Of a stretch of 64,000 nt of DNA, positions 1 through 9,053 are shown piece by piece. A program made the translations under genes and the position numbers. Each line of letters starts with the position of its first letter. The stretch's first letter is position 1. The notes under the pieces were generated by a model. It was not told the DNA's origin. It saw only the letters and a program-made list of their open reading frames with translations, and ran no database searches. The DNA is from Spirochaetota bacterium (GTDB lineage Bacteria > Spirochaetota > Spirochaetia > Treponematales > UBA12059): the NCBI GenBank assembly GCA_029547205.1, contig JAKPPT010000020.1, forward strand, positions 124,001 to 188,000, given 5' to 3'.

Positions 1-852
1 ATCGAACCACCCCGCAGAACCATAGTTTACAATAAGATGTGTGGCATTTTGCTTGTATAGCGAGCTATCAGCTGTCATTATGATTTTTCTCGTGTGATTT
101 TTCAATAGCTTCATTGACAGTAAGACTGCCAGACTCAGTGAATAATAGGAATCCTGTTCAACTGATTTCTGGTAGTGCCAAAATGTTTTACTATCATTTT
201 TCTGGATTATTTGAGTAAATGTTTTTTGATGAACAGCTGCTTCCTGAGTAGTGCTTCCTACGCCCATATTGCTTACAGCAATAAAGACGGTATTTGTTGA
301 TGGTTCCGGAAAGAGGTAATCAAGGGAACGCGCAAGTGTCTGTACTGGTATATCATTTGAACCAAATATGAGGATGGGGACAATGGGTACTCCAGGTACG
401 AGGTATACAGAAAACAAGGTCTGGAGTTCAATGCCGGATTCTGCTTCATGAGCAGCATCACTAAATGTAACAAGGGTACTGCATGCTTCAATTTCGCTAC
501 ATAACTCCTGGTCAACAGGAACTGCACCGAGCGGAGTAGCAAAATAGTCGGCCTGTGTGAGCAGAATGCCAAATTGATGGCCAGGAAACAGTGTTTTTGC
601 AGTTTTAGGATGCAGATCTGATATAATGACAATTTTTTCAGTTTTTGTACGGCATATCTGACTCCAGACTGACGCCATTATTGGTCCAGCATACGTCAAT
701 GCTGCATGAGGGCTCACCATTGCGCGCAAACATCGTTCAGGTTCCGGGTATCCATGCAGGTATGTTGCAAGAAGTTTTCTAAGTTCCTGCTCATCATCAG
801 GGTACATGAGTCCTGCATAGATATTGTCCCGAACAACCGGTATGTTTGCCAT
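1..852 (-). CDS. MEMO1/AmmeMemoRadiSam-B family protein (3' end cut off)
   Basis: I translated the complement strand from the ATG at 852-850; the frame is open to the window edge (284 codons, no stop), and a TAA lies just upstream of the ATG, so the start is fixed. The N-terminus (VRDNIYAGLMYPDD) and the motif SPHAALTYAGP at about residue 47, with His49 and His81 (SDLHPK), match the MEMO1 family, in which histidines at these places line a metal-binding pocket related to class III extradiol dioxygenases. Bacterial members are often neighbours of an AMMECR1 protein and a radical SAM enzyme; neither is next to it here, though the other side is outside the window. The biochemical role of bacterial MEMO proteins is not settled. 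Confidence 0.72.
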   Translation of the reverse strand, partial: MANIPVVRDNIYAGLMYPDDEQELRKLLATYLHGYPEPERCLRAMVSPHAALTYAGPIMASVWSQICRTKTEKIVIISDLHPKTAKTLFPGHQFGILLTQADYFATPLGAVPVDQELCSEIEACSTLVTFSDAAHEAESGIELQTLFSVYLVPGVPIVPILIFGSNDIPVQTLARSLDYLFPEPSTNTVFIAVSNMGVGSTTQEAAVHQKTFTQIIQKNDSKTFWHYQKSVEQDSYYSLSLAVLLSMKLLKNHTRKIIMTADSSLYKQNATHLIVNYGSAGWFD

Positions 853-918
853 ACTGCTTTAAGCTTAATGCAACAGATGGTAATTTGCAAAATGCCATAC
901 ACTTTAATAATGCAATTA

Positions 919-2136
919 TTATATTACTGGAGCAATACCAATGAGCCAGAGCAACAGAATAATGATGCTCACAATCGTAAGCGGTAATCCAAGTTTGAGG
1001 TAGTTTCCAAATGTAACCGTTACTCCTCGTTTTTTTGCAAGTTCTGCCATAATAAGGTTTGCAACGCTTCCCAGCAGGGTAAAATTGCCTGCAAGCGTAG
1101 TGCATCCTGCAAGAATAAGCCAGAGCTGTGTTGGATTTGGCATCGAGGGTACAATGGTGCGGAGGAGCATCACTGTTGGAACATTTGAGATTATCTGACT
1201 CATTACTGCAGCAATGATACCAAAGCCAGCAGGATTTTTTTGCATTACTGAGCTCATGTGTTCATAAAAGAATGTAAAAACACTGCTTCCTGCTGCTGCG
1301 CGAGTGATGACAAAGAGTGATGGAAATAGCACGAGAAGTGACCAATCTACATCGGCAAAAACTCGTTCAGGGCTGATACGCCTCGTGATGAGCAGAAACG
1401 CTGAACCTGCAAGCCCTGCAATGCTTACAGGAAGCCCTAGTATAACGCAGAGAGTCATAATCACAAATGCTATACCTGATTTTATAAGAAGCGGTTTGTA
1501 AATAAATATTCGTTCACTTCTATATGATGGTTGGTTGTGCGCAGTAAAATCCTTACGGAATAGCACCAAAATGAGCACATATGCAATACCCAGAATAAGG
1601 ATCGCAGGCGGTATAAGATATAATGAAAATGTCCCGAATGACATGCCGGAACTTGCCCCGATGAGTATGTTTTGAGGGTTGCCGATTATCGTCGTCATCG
1701 ACCCAATGTTCGCACTCACTGCAATACCTAAGAGATACGGCAGGGGATTTAAGCCCATAGAGAGAGTTACATCACAGACAATGGGCGTGAGCATCATGAC
1801 CAAAGGATCATTTATGAACAGCGCTGAAAGGAAGCTTGAAAAGAGAATAATGAGGAGCAGGAGGAGTGCTGGATTGTGTGCTCGTTTTTTGAGGAGATGA
1901 CCTGCAAGTGTAAAAAAACCTGCATAGCGCAAATTCGCATTGAACACCATCATGGAAAACAACAGGACAATTGTGTTAAGATCCACTGCCTGGTACGCCT
2001 CATCAATGGTGATTGATTTTGTGAGAATGAGCAGCGTAGCGCCACATACTGCAATTGTTGCTCGGTTCATACGCAATGCAGGTATTTTTCCTATTGCAAT
2101 ACCTGCCAGGCTTGCTAGTACAATTAGTTCTGTCAT
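919..2136 (-). CDS. SLC13/ArsB-type (ion transporter superfamily) permease
   Basis: A 405-residue integral membrane protein with about ten hydrophobic segments. It carries the family hallmarks SANIGSMTTIIGNPQNI in the first half and SNVPTVMLL in the second, the two re-entrant signature loops of the ArsB/NhaD/CitMHS/SLC13 superfamily. Length fits this group. The substrate (arsenite, dicarboxylate, sulfate or Na+/H+) cannot be read from sequence, and no arsR or arsC is nearby. It is transcribed divergently from the helicase at 2178. A TATAAT box lies only six bases upstream of the ATG and there is no ribosome binding site, which suggests a leaderless mRNA. Confidence 0.85.
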   Translation of the reverse strand: MTELIVLASLAGIAIGKIPALRMNRATIAVCGATLLILTKSITIDEAYQAVDLNTIVLLFSMMVFNANLRYAGFFTLAGHLLKKRAHNPALLLLLIILFSSFLSALFINDPLVMMLTPIVCDVTLSMGLNPLPYLLGIAVSANIGSMTTIIGNPQNILIGASSGMSFGTFSLYLIPPAILILGIAYVLILVLFRKDFTAHNQPSYRSERIFIYKPLLIKSGIAFVIMTLCVILGLPVSIAGLAGSAFLLITRRISPERVFADVDWSLLVLFPSLFVITRAAAGSSVFTFFYEHMSSVMQKNPAGFGIIAAVMSQIISNVPTVMLLRTIVPSMPNPTQLWLILAGCTTLAGNFTLLGSVANLIMAELAKKRGVTVTFGNYLKLGLPLTIVSIIILLLWLIGIAPVI

Positions 2137-2140
2137 AATA

Positions 2141-2172
2141 CTATTATAGTAGCCTGAAATAAGCTATAATAG
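2141..2172. promoter_or_regulatory. Divergent palindromic promoter pair
   Basis: CTATTATAG (2141-2149) and CTATAATAG (2164-2172) are perfect inverted repeats 14 bases apart. Each contains a TATAAT -10 hexamer, at 2165-2170 for the + strand and at 2143-2148 for the - strand, placed seven and six bases before the ATG of the helicase and the permease. Neither has a good TTGACA -35; each -10 falls in the -35 region of the other. The promoter reading is inference from position. Confidence 0.55.
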
Positions 2173-2177
2173 CCAGT

Positions 2178-4739
2178 ATGGATTATAGAAAACTTCCAGT
2201 TTATGAACAACGAGAACGGATTCTTGAAGCCCTCAAGGATAATCAGGTCATTGTAGTAGAGAGCCCAACTGGGTCAGGTAAAACAACACAGCTTCCGGTA
2301 ATTCTCTATGAAGCAGGGTATGCTGCAAAAGGGATTATTGGTGTAACACAGCCACGCCGTATTGCTGCTCTCTCAGTAAGCGAGTTTATTGCAAAACAGC
2401 TCTCTGTGGATCTCGGCACTCTTGTGGGCTACAAAATGCGTTTTGAAGACAAGACTGATTTTTCCACAAAAATAAAAATAATGACCGATGGAATTTTGCT
2501 TCAGGAAATGAAGCTCGATCCCATGATGCTGCGGTACAATGTTATGATTGTTGATGAGGCTCATGAGCGGAGTCTCAATATCGATTTTATACTTGGACTC
2601 CTCAAACGAGTCTTAGAAGCACGCCCTGAGTTTAAGGTTATTATATCGAGTGCTACCATCAATGCAGATATTTTTAGTTCCTACTTTGGGGACTGCCCTG
2701 TAGTAAAAATTGATACTATTACATATCCAGTTACGCTTGTGTATGATCCCCCTTCAGTAGAAAACAATATGGATGTGCTCTTAGAAAAAATTGTAGAAAT
2801 CACTGCAAGGACTGTTGCGAGCAAGCGTATTGGGGATATACTCATTTTTCTTCCCGGTGAAAAGGCTATTAAAGACTGCATTTCTCTGCTTTCGCTCTGC
2901 AAAGTAAAGGATAAACTCCACATAATTCCTCTGTATGCCCGTCTTGGAAAAGATGAGCAGGAACGAGTTTTTGAAGAACCACCTTTGGGAAAAGTGAAAG
3001 TGGTTGTTTCCACTAATATAGCTGAGACATCTGTTACCATTGATGGTGTTACAACTGTTATTGATTCAGGTCTGGCAAAGTTAAACTTTTATAACCCAAA
3101 GACATTTACATCGAGTCTTATAGAAGTTCCAATTAGTAAAGCGTCGGCAAATCAACGCAAGGGAAGAGCAGGACGCACTGCACCAGGATACTGTTACCGA
3201 TTGTACACCCGGGAAGATTTTGAAGGCCGTGCGCTCTTTACTATGGAAGAAATCTACCGCACCGATCTTTCCGAAGTTGTGCTTCGCATGGCAGAACTGG
3301 GAATAACTGATTTTGAGCGTTTTGATTTTATCTCAAAACCGGGTCGGTCAGGAATTATTGGAGCTATCGAAATACTCAATCTCCTCGATGCACTCAATCC
3401 CGATAGAACACTTTCCTCCATTGGTACCATGATGTGTGCATTCCCGCTCTTACCGCGGCTTTCAAGAATGATTGTCGAGGCAATGCTCAAATATCCTGAT
3501 GTGCTCGAAGAAATACTAATCGCAGCAGCTTTTCTCTCAACACAGAGTCCGTATGTGCTCCCTCCTGGAGAGGAAATAGAAGCGCGAAGCGCTCACCATG
3601 CATTTCGTGACAGAAACGGCGATTTTGTATCATATCTAAAACTCTTTAAGGCATTTGTTCATAGCGGCAATAAAACAAAATTCTGTGAAACTAACTATCT
3701 CGATGAACGCACGATGCTTGAAATTGTGCGCATTAAGGAACAAATTGAACTCATTGTCCATGAACAGGGTATGGTAATTGGTTCTGGTGGTCCTGTTGAA
3801 CATTATTTAACAGCTGTTGGTCGCGGACTTATTCAATTTGTGTGCATTAAGGAAGAACGTGGTCTTTTTAGAACACTTATGGGAGAACGCGTACTGATAC
3901 ATCCTGGTTCTGTCATGTTTAGAGAATCTCCTTCGTTTATTGTTGCGGGTGAGATAGTTAAGACTACACGGATGTACGCAATGAGCGTTTCACCATTGAC
4001 TAAAGAAATTCTTGAACGCATTAGTCCAACGCTCTACTCACGGTTAAAACGATTTGCACCAGAACCATCGGTTCAAGCTGCTATTCCGAGAAAGCAAAAA
4101 GTGCCAGTTGAATTGCGTTCGGAACCATCGGTTAAAACAAAATTCCAGGAAGGTGATCGGAAAAAACATGCACATCTTCCAGAGCTTGATAGAGGTTTTG
4201 CAGTTTCAGGAATTGTGTTTCCTATAGAAGAAATCAAGAAAAAAAAGAAGGTTCGATTAGACTGGGAACGTTTCAAACCATTGCGAGAAGCATTTGCTGC
4301 CTGTCCTCCGGAACGGCTTAAAGGCTATTTAGGTGTCGTGCTGTATAACCATAAGTTCTTTCTTGATAATGAAAAATTGAGTGTAATTGTAAAAATTGCT
4401 TCATGGCTTAATCCCGAGCAGGATCTCACAAAAAAGTGGCCACGAAATAGACTATTCAATATACATGAAGATTTATCTGAACTTGTGCTTGCATTTCCTG
4501 CAATCTTACAGCTCTCTCAATGGAAAGATAAAAGCAATGAACTAGGCTTTGTTGCATTATTTACAGATGGAGATGGTAATTATTACTTTAGAGTATCACG
4601 AGGATTCCATACAGCAATAACAGAAAGTCTTGCTAGTTTAGAAACCTTCATTGATGAAGCAGCTTCTCTACTCACCGGAGAAAACCGGGAATACGTTAAT
4701 GAAATTTACAGAAAACTGGCATCGTTTTTTGAAGACTGA
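2178..4739 (+). CDS. hrpA: DEAH-box ATP-dependent RNA helicase (HrpA-like)
   Basis: 853 residues. Walker A (SPTGSGKTTQ, about residues 29-38), DEAH at 126-129, SAT motif III (SSATIN) and the motif VI element QRKGRAGRTAPG are all present, followed by the winged-helix/ratchet (HA2) region and a long basic C-terminal part. The core sequence is closer to HrpA/DHX helicases than to HrpB, but the protein is much shorter than the roughly 1300-residue E. coli HrpA, so the symbol is approximate. The expected role is NTP-driven remodelling of RNA or RNA-protein complexes. There is no ribosome binding site; TATAAT lies seven bases before the ATG. The last 72 bases overlap the 3' end of the cytochrome gene on the other strand. 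Confidence 0.88.
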   Translation: MDYRKLPVYEQRERILEALKDNQVIVVESPTGSGKTTQLPVILYEAGYAAKGIIGVTQPRRIAALSVSEFIAKQLSVDLGTLVGYKMRFEDKTDFSTKIKIMTDGILLQEMKLDPMMLRYNVMIVDEAHERSLNIDFILGLLKRVLEARPEFKVIISSATINADIFSSYFGDCPVVKIDTITYPVTLVYDPPSVENNMDVLLEKIVEITARTVASKRIGDILIFLPGEKAIKDCISLLSLCKVKDKLHIIPLYARLGKDEQERVFEEPPLGKVKVVVSTNIAETSVTIDGVTTVIDSGLAKLNFYNPKTFTSSLIEVPISKASANQRKGRAGRTAPGYCYRLYTREDFEGRALFTMEEIYRTDLSEVVLRMAELGITDFERFDFISKPGRSGIIGAIEILNLLDALNPDRTLSSIGTMMCAFPLLPRLSRMIVEAMLKYPDVLEEILIAAAFLSTQSPYVLPPGEEIEARSAHHAFRDRNGDFVSYLKLFKAFVHSGNKTKFCETNYLDERTMLEIVRIKEQIELIVHEQGMVIGSGGPVEHYLTAVGRGLIQFVCIKEERGLFRTLMGERVLIHPGSVMFRESPSFIVAGEIVKTTRMYAMSVSPLTKEILERISPTLYSRLKRFAPEPSVQAAIPRKQKVPVELRSEPSVKTKFQEGDRKKHAHLPELDRGFAVSGIVFPIEEIKKKKKVRLDWERFKPLREAFAACPPERLKGYLGVVLYNHKFFLDNEKLSVIVKIASWLNPEQDLTKKWPRNRLFNIHEDLSELVLAFPAILQLSQWKDKSNELGFVALFTDGDGNYYFRVSRGFHTAITESLASLETFIDEAASLLTGENREYVNEIYRKLASFFED

Positions 4740-5234
4740 TGTAAGGCGTTTCCCATAAGTATGCTTCCAAGCTGTGGCCGGGATCAGCTTTGCACACTGG
4801 TAAACGGTGTCAGAGAGCAGCCTGGCATGCCAGCACGAAAGAATTTTAGATAGTCCCAGCACAATATTGATGAGCATGAGAAGACTGAGCAGTCTGCCTG
4901 ACCAGCGGTGGACAGGTCGCATGAGTTTTGCAAAACGGGCAAGTTTTGGAGAAAACATAAGGAAACCTACTGAGCCCTGCAATATGAGCCAGATTCCTGC
5001 CATAAGCCCGATACTACCATGCACCGACGCAAACTGGCTTCCCTCGTAGTTACTTACCATAAGAATAGCTGCAGTTATGCCAGCTAAGGCGATAATCACA
5101 GCAGTAAGGTTTAGAGTTTTATGTGCGGTAAGCCACCAGCGCTTTTGTTTCCCAAAACGTGCAATGAGACCACCTGTCAAAGCAAGCACAAAAGCCATGC
5201 TCATGAATACAATATGAAACGGCAGCCAATTCAT
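4668..5234 (-). CDS. Cytochrome b561-like membrane haem protein
   Basis: 188 residues with about five hydrophobic segments in the first 130. Histidines at 7, 38, 72 and 109 (the last in PVHRWSGR) are spaced as the axial haem ligands of eukaryote-like cytochrome b561/DOMON-linked cytochromes. It follows the DOMON protein gene with one base between them, so the pair probably forms a periplasm-to-membrane electron transfer unit. The C-terminal 50 residues are not hydrophobic, resemble nothing I recognise, and are partly encoded antisense to the end of the helicase gene, so the real protein may have acquired this tail by stop-codon loss. Confidence 0.72.
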   Translation of the reverse strand: MNWLPFHIVFMSMAFVLALTGGLIARFGKQKRWWLTAHKTLNLTAVIIALAGITAAILMVSNYEGSQFASVHGSIGLMAGIWLILQGSVGFLMFSPKLARFAKLMRPVHRWSGRLLSLLMLINIVLGLSKILSCWHARLLSDTVYQCAKLIPATAWKHTYGKRLTSVFKKRCQFSVNFINVFPVFSGE

Positions 5235-5235
5235 A

Positions 5236-5784
5236 TTATTTATCCTTTACTGTAATAACGACCGTTCCAGCTCTCGCATGTTTTGCAGTAAATGTGAGTG
5301 AATTTGACCACGCCCAGATAAGCTTTAAATCTTTTCCGAGTACAATGGGTTTATCCTTGCTGTCGGCACTTGCAAGCTTTCGGGAGAATTCAAATACAAC
5401 ACCTTGCGTGGTACGCTTTCCTGCAAATGCGAGAATGTCATTAGTTCCTCCCTGATCAGTATCTGCAGGGTGTGGTCCAAATTGCCCTGTTGAATACGCA
5501 TCGATTGCCTGTACAGTGGTACCGACTATGCCAAATACCATATCGGCATTGGCCATTACTTTCGTGGGTTCAAAGCCAATTGAAACCCATCCCTTTGCTG
5601 TCGATTCAATGGCAAAGTAAATTGTGTCGCCTTCAATCTGCCAGTAGAGCACAAAATTAGTTCCATCAAGCTGCTGTTTGTTGGAATATTCATTTTGTGC
5701 AATAGCACCATCGATATCCACAGCACCCAGGATGCTTAACGCACCCGTTAAAGCCCATAAAAGGGTAATTACTTTGGTTTTCAT
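5236..5784 (-). CDS. Exported DOMON-domain (haem/sugar-binding) protein
   Basis: 182 residues with an N-terminal signal peptide (MKTKVITLLWALTGALSILG). The rest is one DOMON domain: GWVSIGFEP near residue 65, MANADMVFG near 77-85 and a late His169 in TAKHARAG, matching the positions of the Met and His haem ligands in cytochrome-type DOMON domains. It is the first gene of a two-gene unit with the cytochrome b561 gene. Expected location is the periplasm, handing electrons to or taking them from the membrane cytochrome; the physiological donor or acceptor is unknown. Confidence 0.75.
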   Translation of the reverse strand: MKTKVITLLWALTGALSILGAVDIDGAIAQNEYSNKQQLDGTNFVLYWQIEGDTIYFAIESTAKGWVSIGFEPTKVMANADMVFGIVGTTVQAIDAYSTGQFGPHPADTDQGGTNDILAFAGKRTTQGVVFEFSRKLASADSKDKPIVLGKDLKLIWAWSNSLTFTAKHARAGTVVITVKDK

Positions 5785-6163
5785 GTGTAGAATATACTAA
5801 CATTGGGTGCGTTTTAGCAAAATCATACGTTACTTTTTAATTATTGCATGCATCTAACTATATGATTACCGTTAGCACTAGCAAGTAAGTATCATAACCC
5901 TTTACAAAAAATATGGTTAAGTATCGTAGTGGGCATTAACTTGTAATTGTATAATATAATCAAGTTTTCCAATTTTGAAACGATAATTCAAAAATTAAAA
6001 CGCTTACTTACTTGAATAGCTTTCTACTTGGGTATACAATCTCTACGAAAAGGCGCGATTGCAGTATCGTGTCTACTTTTTAAGGAGAGCAGCTCGTCTA
6101 CCCTGTACACAGTACGAGATTGTTTTTGCGGAATGGTTATACCACGAAGGAGGATGCTAACAT
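5785..6163 (+). promoter_or_regulatory. Long structured leader of the gcv operon
   Basis: 379 bases without a gene. Overlapping TATAAT hexamers lie at 5950-5960. CAAGTAAGTA (5880-5889) recurs inverted as TACTTACTTG (6004-6013). Downstream, GGCGCGAT/ATCGTGTC (6052-6059/6066-6073) can form an 8-pair stem followed by TTTTT at 6077-6081, which resembles an attenuator. A second hairpin pairs CTCGT (6093-6097) with ACGAG (6114-6118), with CTGT/ACAG inside. A good GAAGGAGG ribosome site precedes gcvT. The glycine riboswitch core (CCGAAGGGGCAA type) was looked for and not found, so the control mechanism is open. Confidence 0.5.
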
Positions 6164-7267
6164 ATGAAAGAAACTCGACTCCATGATTGGCATGTTAGAG
6201 CAGGTGCCCGCATGGCTCCATTTGCCAATTATGATATGCCAATATCATACCCATTAGGTGCTGTAGAGGAGCACCTCGTAACACGACGTTCTGTTGGATT
6301 ATTTGATATAGATCACATGGGACAATTTGAAGTACGCGGTCCCGGCGCAACAACATTTGTTTCAAAGCTCGTTAGCATGAAGATGTCTGATTTAAAAGAT
6401 TGGGATGCTCGCTATTCGCTCTTGCTTAATGAGCGCGGCACGGTCATAGACGACCTCTTTATTTACAAACTGCCCGATGCCTGGTGGATCGTGGTCAATG
6501 CGGGCAACCGCATGGAAGACTGGGAATGGTTCAACAAGCACAAGACTGCGGGCGTGGAGCTTGTTGACAGTTCCGACGAAACGTACATGATTGCTGTGCA
6601 GGGACCGAGAGCTATTGAACTTATGGATAAGGTGTCTGAGGCAAAAATATCGGAATATCCTCGCTTTACTTCTGGCAAAACTAAAGTCCTTGGCATTCCC
6701 TGTCTTGTTGGAAGGACCGGCTATACCGGCGAAGATGGTGTCGAACTCTTTTTCCCTGCAGATAAAGCTCTCGAGATATGGACAGGACTTCTCGATGCAG
6801 GTGAAAAGGCAGGGATCGAAACGAAAGCAATAGGTCTGGCAGCTCGCGATAGCTTGAGGTTTGAAGCAGGCATGCCACTCCATGGTCATGAAATCAGTCA
6901 GGAAATCAACGCACTCGAAGCTGGTTTCAAATGGGCATGTGATTTTGATAAAGAATTTATTGGAAAAGAAGCATTGCTTGCAATTCAAGAAAAAGGATTG
7001 CAGCGCAAGCTGGTAACAGTTACAGTTACAGGTGGTGTTCCACGTGAAGGGTATGAAATACAATCACTCCAGGGTGAAACAATCGGCAAGGTAGTTGCAG
7101 GCATGTATTGTCCTACTGTAAAAGCCTATGCTGCCAATGCATTTGTTGCTGTGGATTATGCCAAAACGGGTACAGAACTGGCAGTAGTTATACGAGGAAA
7201 ACCAGTGCCTGGTGTCGTTGTAAAACGACCACTCTATATTCCTGCATATCGGCGGGCAAAGGAATAA
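6164..7267 (+). CDS. gcvT: Glycine cleavage system T protein (aminomethyltransferase)
   Basis: 367 residues, normal family length. It opens with KETRLHDWHVRAGARMAPFANYDMPISY and has FDIDHMGQFEVRGP, GYTGEDGVELF and the C-terminal barrel, all typical of GcvT. It transfers the methylene group from the aminomethyl-lipoyl arm of GcvH to tetrahydrofolate, releasing ammonia. Strong GAAGGAGG ribosome site before the ATG. First gene of gcvT-gcvH-gcvPA-gcvPB; no dihydrolipoamide dehydrogenase lies in the operon, so L protein must be encoded elsewhere. Confidence 0.96.
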   Translation: MKETRLHDWHVRAGARMAPFANYDMPISYPLGAVEEHLVTRRSVGLFDIDHMGQFEVRGPGATTFVSKLVSMKMSDLKDWDARYSLLLNERGTVIDDLFIYKLPDAWWIVVNAGNRMEDWEWFNKHKTAGVELVDSSDETYMIAVQGPRAIELMDKVSEAKISEYPRFTSGKTKVLGIPCLVGRTGYTGEDGVELFFPADKALEIWTGLLDAGEKAGIETKAIGLAARDSLRFEAGMPLHGHEISQEINALEAGFKWACDFDKEFIGKEALLAIQEKGLQRKLVTVTVTGGVPREGYEIQSLQGETIGKVVAGMYCPTVKAYAANAFVAVDYAKTGTELAVVIRGKPVPGVVVKRPLYIPAYRRAKE

Positions 7268-7343
7268 CAGAATTTTCGTACGGTAATTAGATGATATACA
7301 GCGAGTATATCAGCAGCATACACATTATTATTTGGAGGAAACT

Positions 7344-7724
7344 ATGAATATTGACAAGAATGCACGGTACTTACAATCACATGAATGGGCACGCAAAGAG
7401 GGCGACCTCATTGTAATTGGCATATCTGACCATGCTCAGCATGCGCTTGGAGATATTGTTTTTGTTGAACTTCCTAAAAAAGGTGCAACAATTGCAAAAG
7501 GAAAGGCTTTTGGTGTTGTTGAATCGGTGAAAGCAGCGAGCGATGTGTACATGCCTGTTTCCGGCACAGTAGAAGCCACAAATGATGCGCTAGCAGGTGA
7601 TCCTGCAACCATAAACCGCGACCCCTACAACGCAGGATGGCTCATCAAAATAAAGCCGTCAAATCCAGCTGAATTTGATAGCTTATTGAGTCCAACAGAT
7701 TACGAAGCGCAAATAAAGGAGTAA
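7344..7724 (+). CDS. gcvH: Glycine cleavage system H protein (lipoyl carrier)
   Basis: 126 residues from the ATG at 7344, which has GGAGG five bases upstream; a TTG four codons earlier would lie on the ribosome site and was not used. The lipoylation site is Lys63 in FGVVESVKAASDVYMPVSG, the canonical context. It shuttles the aminomethyl group among P, T and L proteins. It lies 76 bases after gcvT and three bases before gcvPA. Confidence 0.96.
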   Translation: MNIDKNARYLQSHEWARKEGDLIVIGISDHAQHALGDIVFVELPKKGATIAKGKAFGVVESVKAASDVYMPVSGTVEATNDALAGDPATINRDPYNAGWLIKIKPSNPAEFDSLLSPTDYEAQIKE

Positions 7725-7727
7725 ACT

Positions 7728-9053
7728 GTGCCTTTTATTCCAACAACAGATGCAGATAGGGAGGAAATGCTCAAAACAATCGGTGTCAAAACCATTGATG
7801 AGCTCTTCACTGATATTCCCAAGGATGTCAGGTATCCCCGGCTCGGCATTGGCAAAGGTCTTTCTGAACTCGAAGTTTTGCGAGAGCTTGAATCCATGGC
7901 AGCTAAAAACACAACAGCAAATAGCTGTGCATGGTTTTTAGGTGCGGGTGCGTATAATCATTTTATACCATCGCTTGTTCCTCAGCTTGCAAGCAGAGGA
8001 GAGTTTTTAACTGCGTATACACCGTATCAGCCAGAGGTTTCGCAGGGAACACTCCAGGCTATTTTTGAGTATCAATCAATGGCAGCAAATTTGTTTGGTG
8101 TCGATGCTGTTAATGCTTCTCATTACGATGGTGCAACAGCACTTGCAGAAGCAGTGCTCATGGCATATAGAATGGACGAAAACCGCCATGAGATTCTATT
8201 GCCTGCAAAACTGCATCCAGAATACAAAGAAGTAATCCGCACCTATTTTTCAGCTTTCCCGGTAACTATTAAAGAGTATACAGAAGCTCCGCTCGCAGCG
8301 TGCAGTCATCTTACTGAGCATACCGCATGTATGGTCATCGCATATCCTGATTTTGAAGGCTATGTGGCAGACTTAACGGGTGTTGCGGATAAAGTACACG
8401 AAGCTGGTGCTCTCTGTATTGTATCGACGGATCCAATCATGCTTGGTCTTTTCAAAGCTCCCGGAGAACTGGGTGCCGATATTGTTACAGCAGAAGGGCA
8501 GGCTCTCGGTAACGCAATGAATTATGGCGGTCCATTTTTAGGTATGTTTGGTGTTAAACAGCCGCTTATCAGAAAAATGCCGGGAAGACTGGTTGGCGAA
8601 ACAAAAGATAAAGCCGGAAGACGGGGATTCGTGCTCACCCTTTCTGCACGCGAGCAGCATATTAGGAGAGAGAAAGCTGTTTCCAATATCTGTTCCAACC
8701 AAGGGCTTGTCATGCTGCAAGCTGCAATATACCTGGAGACCATGGGGAAAAATGGTTTACAAGCAGTAGCAAAACTCTGTTGGGATAAGGCACACTATGC
8801 GGCTGATGTACTGTCACGTGTTCCAGGTTATGCAGTACAGACAGGTGTGTTCTTTAAAGAGTTTGTTCTGAAAACACCGGTGCCAGCAGAGGCAATCGCA
8901 GATAAACTTACACGCCGCTGTATTGTTCCGGGGCTACCGCTTTCACGATACTACAAAGACAGAACCCATGAACTTCTGGTATGTGTTACAGAGATGAATA
9001 CAAAACAGCAGATTGATATGCTTGCAGAAGCACTCGGGGAGGCAGCACGATGA
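7728..9053 (+). CDS. gcvPA: Glycine dehydrogenase (decarboxylating) subunit 1
   Basis: 441 residues, the usual size of the alpha subunit of two-part P proteins. It starts with GTG at 7728; AAGGAG of its ribosome site overlaps the gcvH stop. Motifs such as AGAYNHFIPSLV, YTPYQPEVSQGTLQ and ANLFGVDAVNASHYDGATA are typical. With GcvPB it forms the PLP enzyme that decarboxylates glycine and loads the remaining aminomethyl group on GcvH. It overlaps gcvPB by four bases (ATGA), indicating translational coupling. Confidence 0.95.
   Translation: MPFIPTTDADREEMLKTIGVKTIDELFTDIPKDVRYPRLGIGKGLSELEVLRELESMAAKNTTANSCAWFLGAGAYNHFIPSLVPQLASRGEFLTAYTPYQPEVSQGTLQAIFEYQSMAANLFGVDAVNASHYDGATALAEAVLMAYRMDENRHEILLPAKLHPEYKEVIRTYFSAFPVTIKEYTEAPLAACSHLTEHTACMVIAYPDFEGYVADLTGVADKVHEAGALCIVSTDPIMLGLFKAPGELGADIVTAEGQALGNAMNYGGPFLGMFGVKQPLIRKMPGRLVGETKDKAGRRGFVLTLSAREQHIRREKAVSNICSNQGLVMLQAAIYLETMGKNGLQAVAKLCWDKAHYAADVLSRVPGYAVQTGVFFKEFVLKTPVPAEAIADKLTRRCIVPGLPLSRYYKDRTHELLVCVTEMNTKQQIDMLAEALGEAAR

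Noticed and set aside
273-632. 119-codon minus-strand open frame
   Set aside because: Out of frame with the MEMO1-like gene, which explains the whole region with recognisable motifs; the frame is a shadow.
6051-6163. Glycine riboswitch before gcvT
   Set aside because: Expected from context, but the conserved CCGAAGGGGCAA-type core and tandem aptamers are not present; recorded only as a structured leader.
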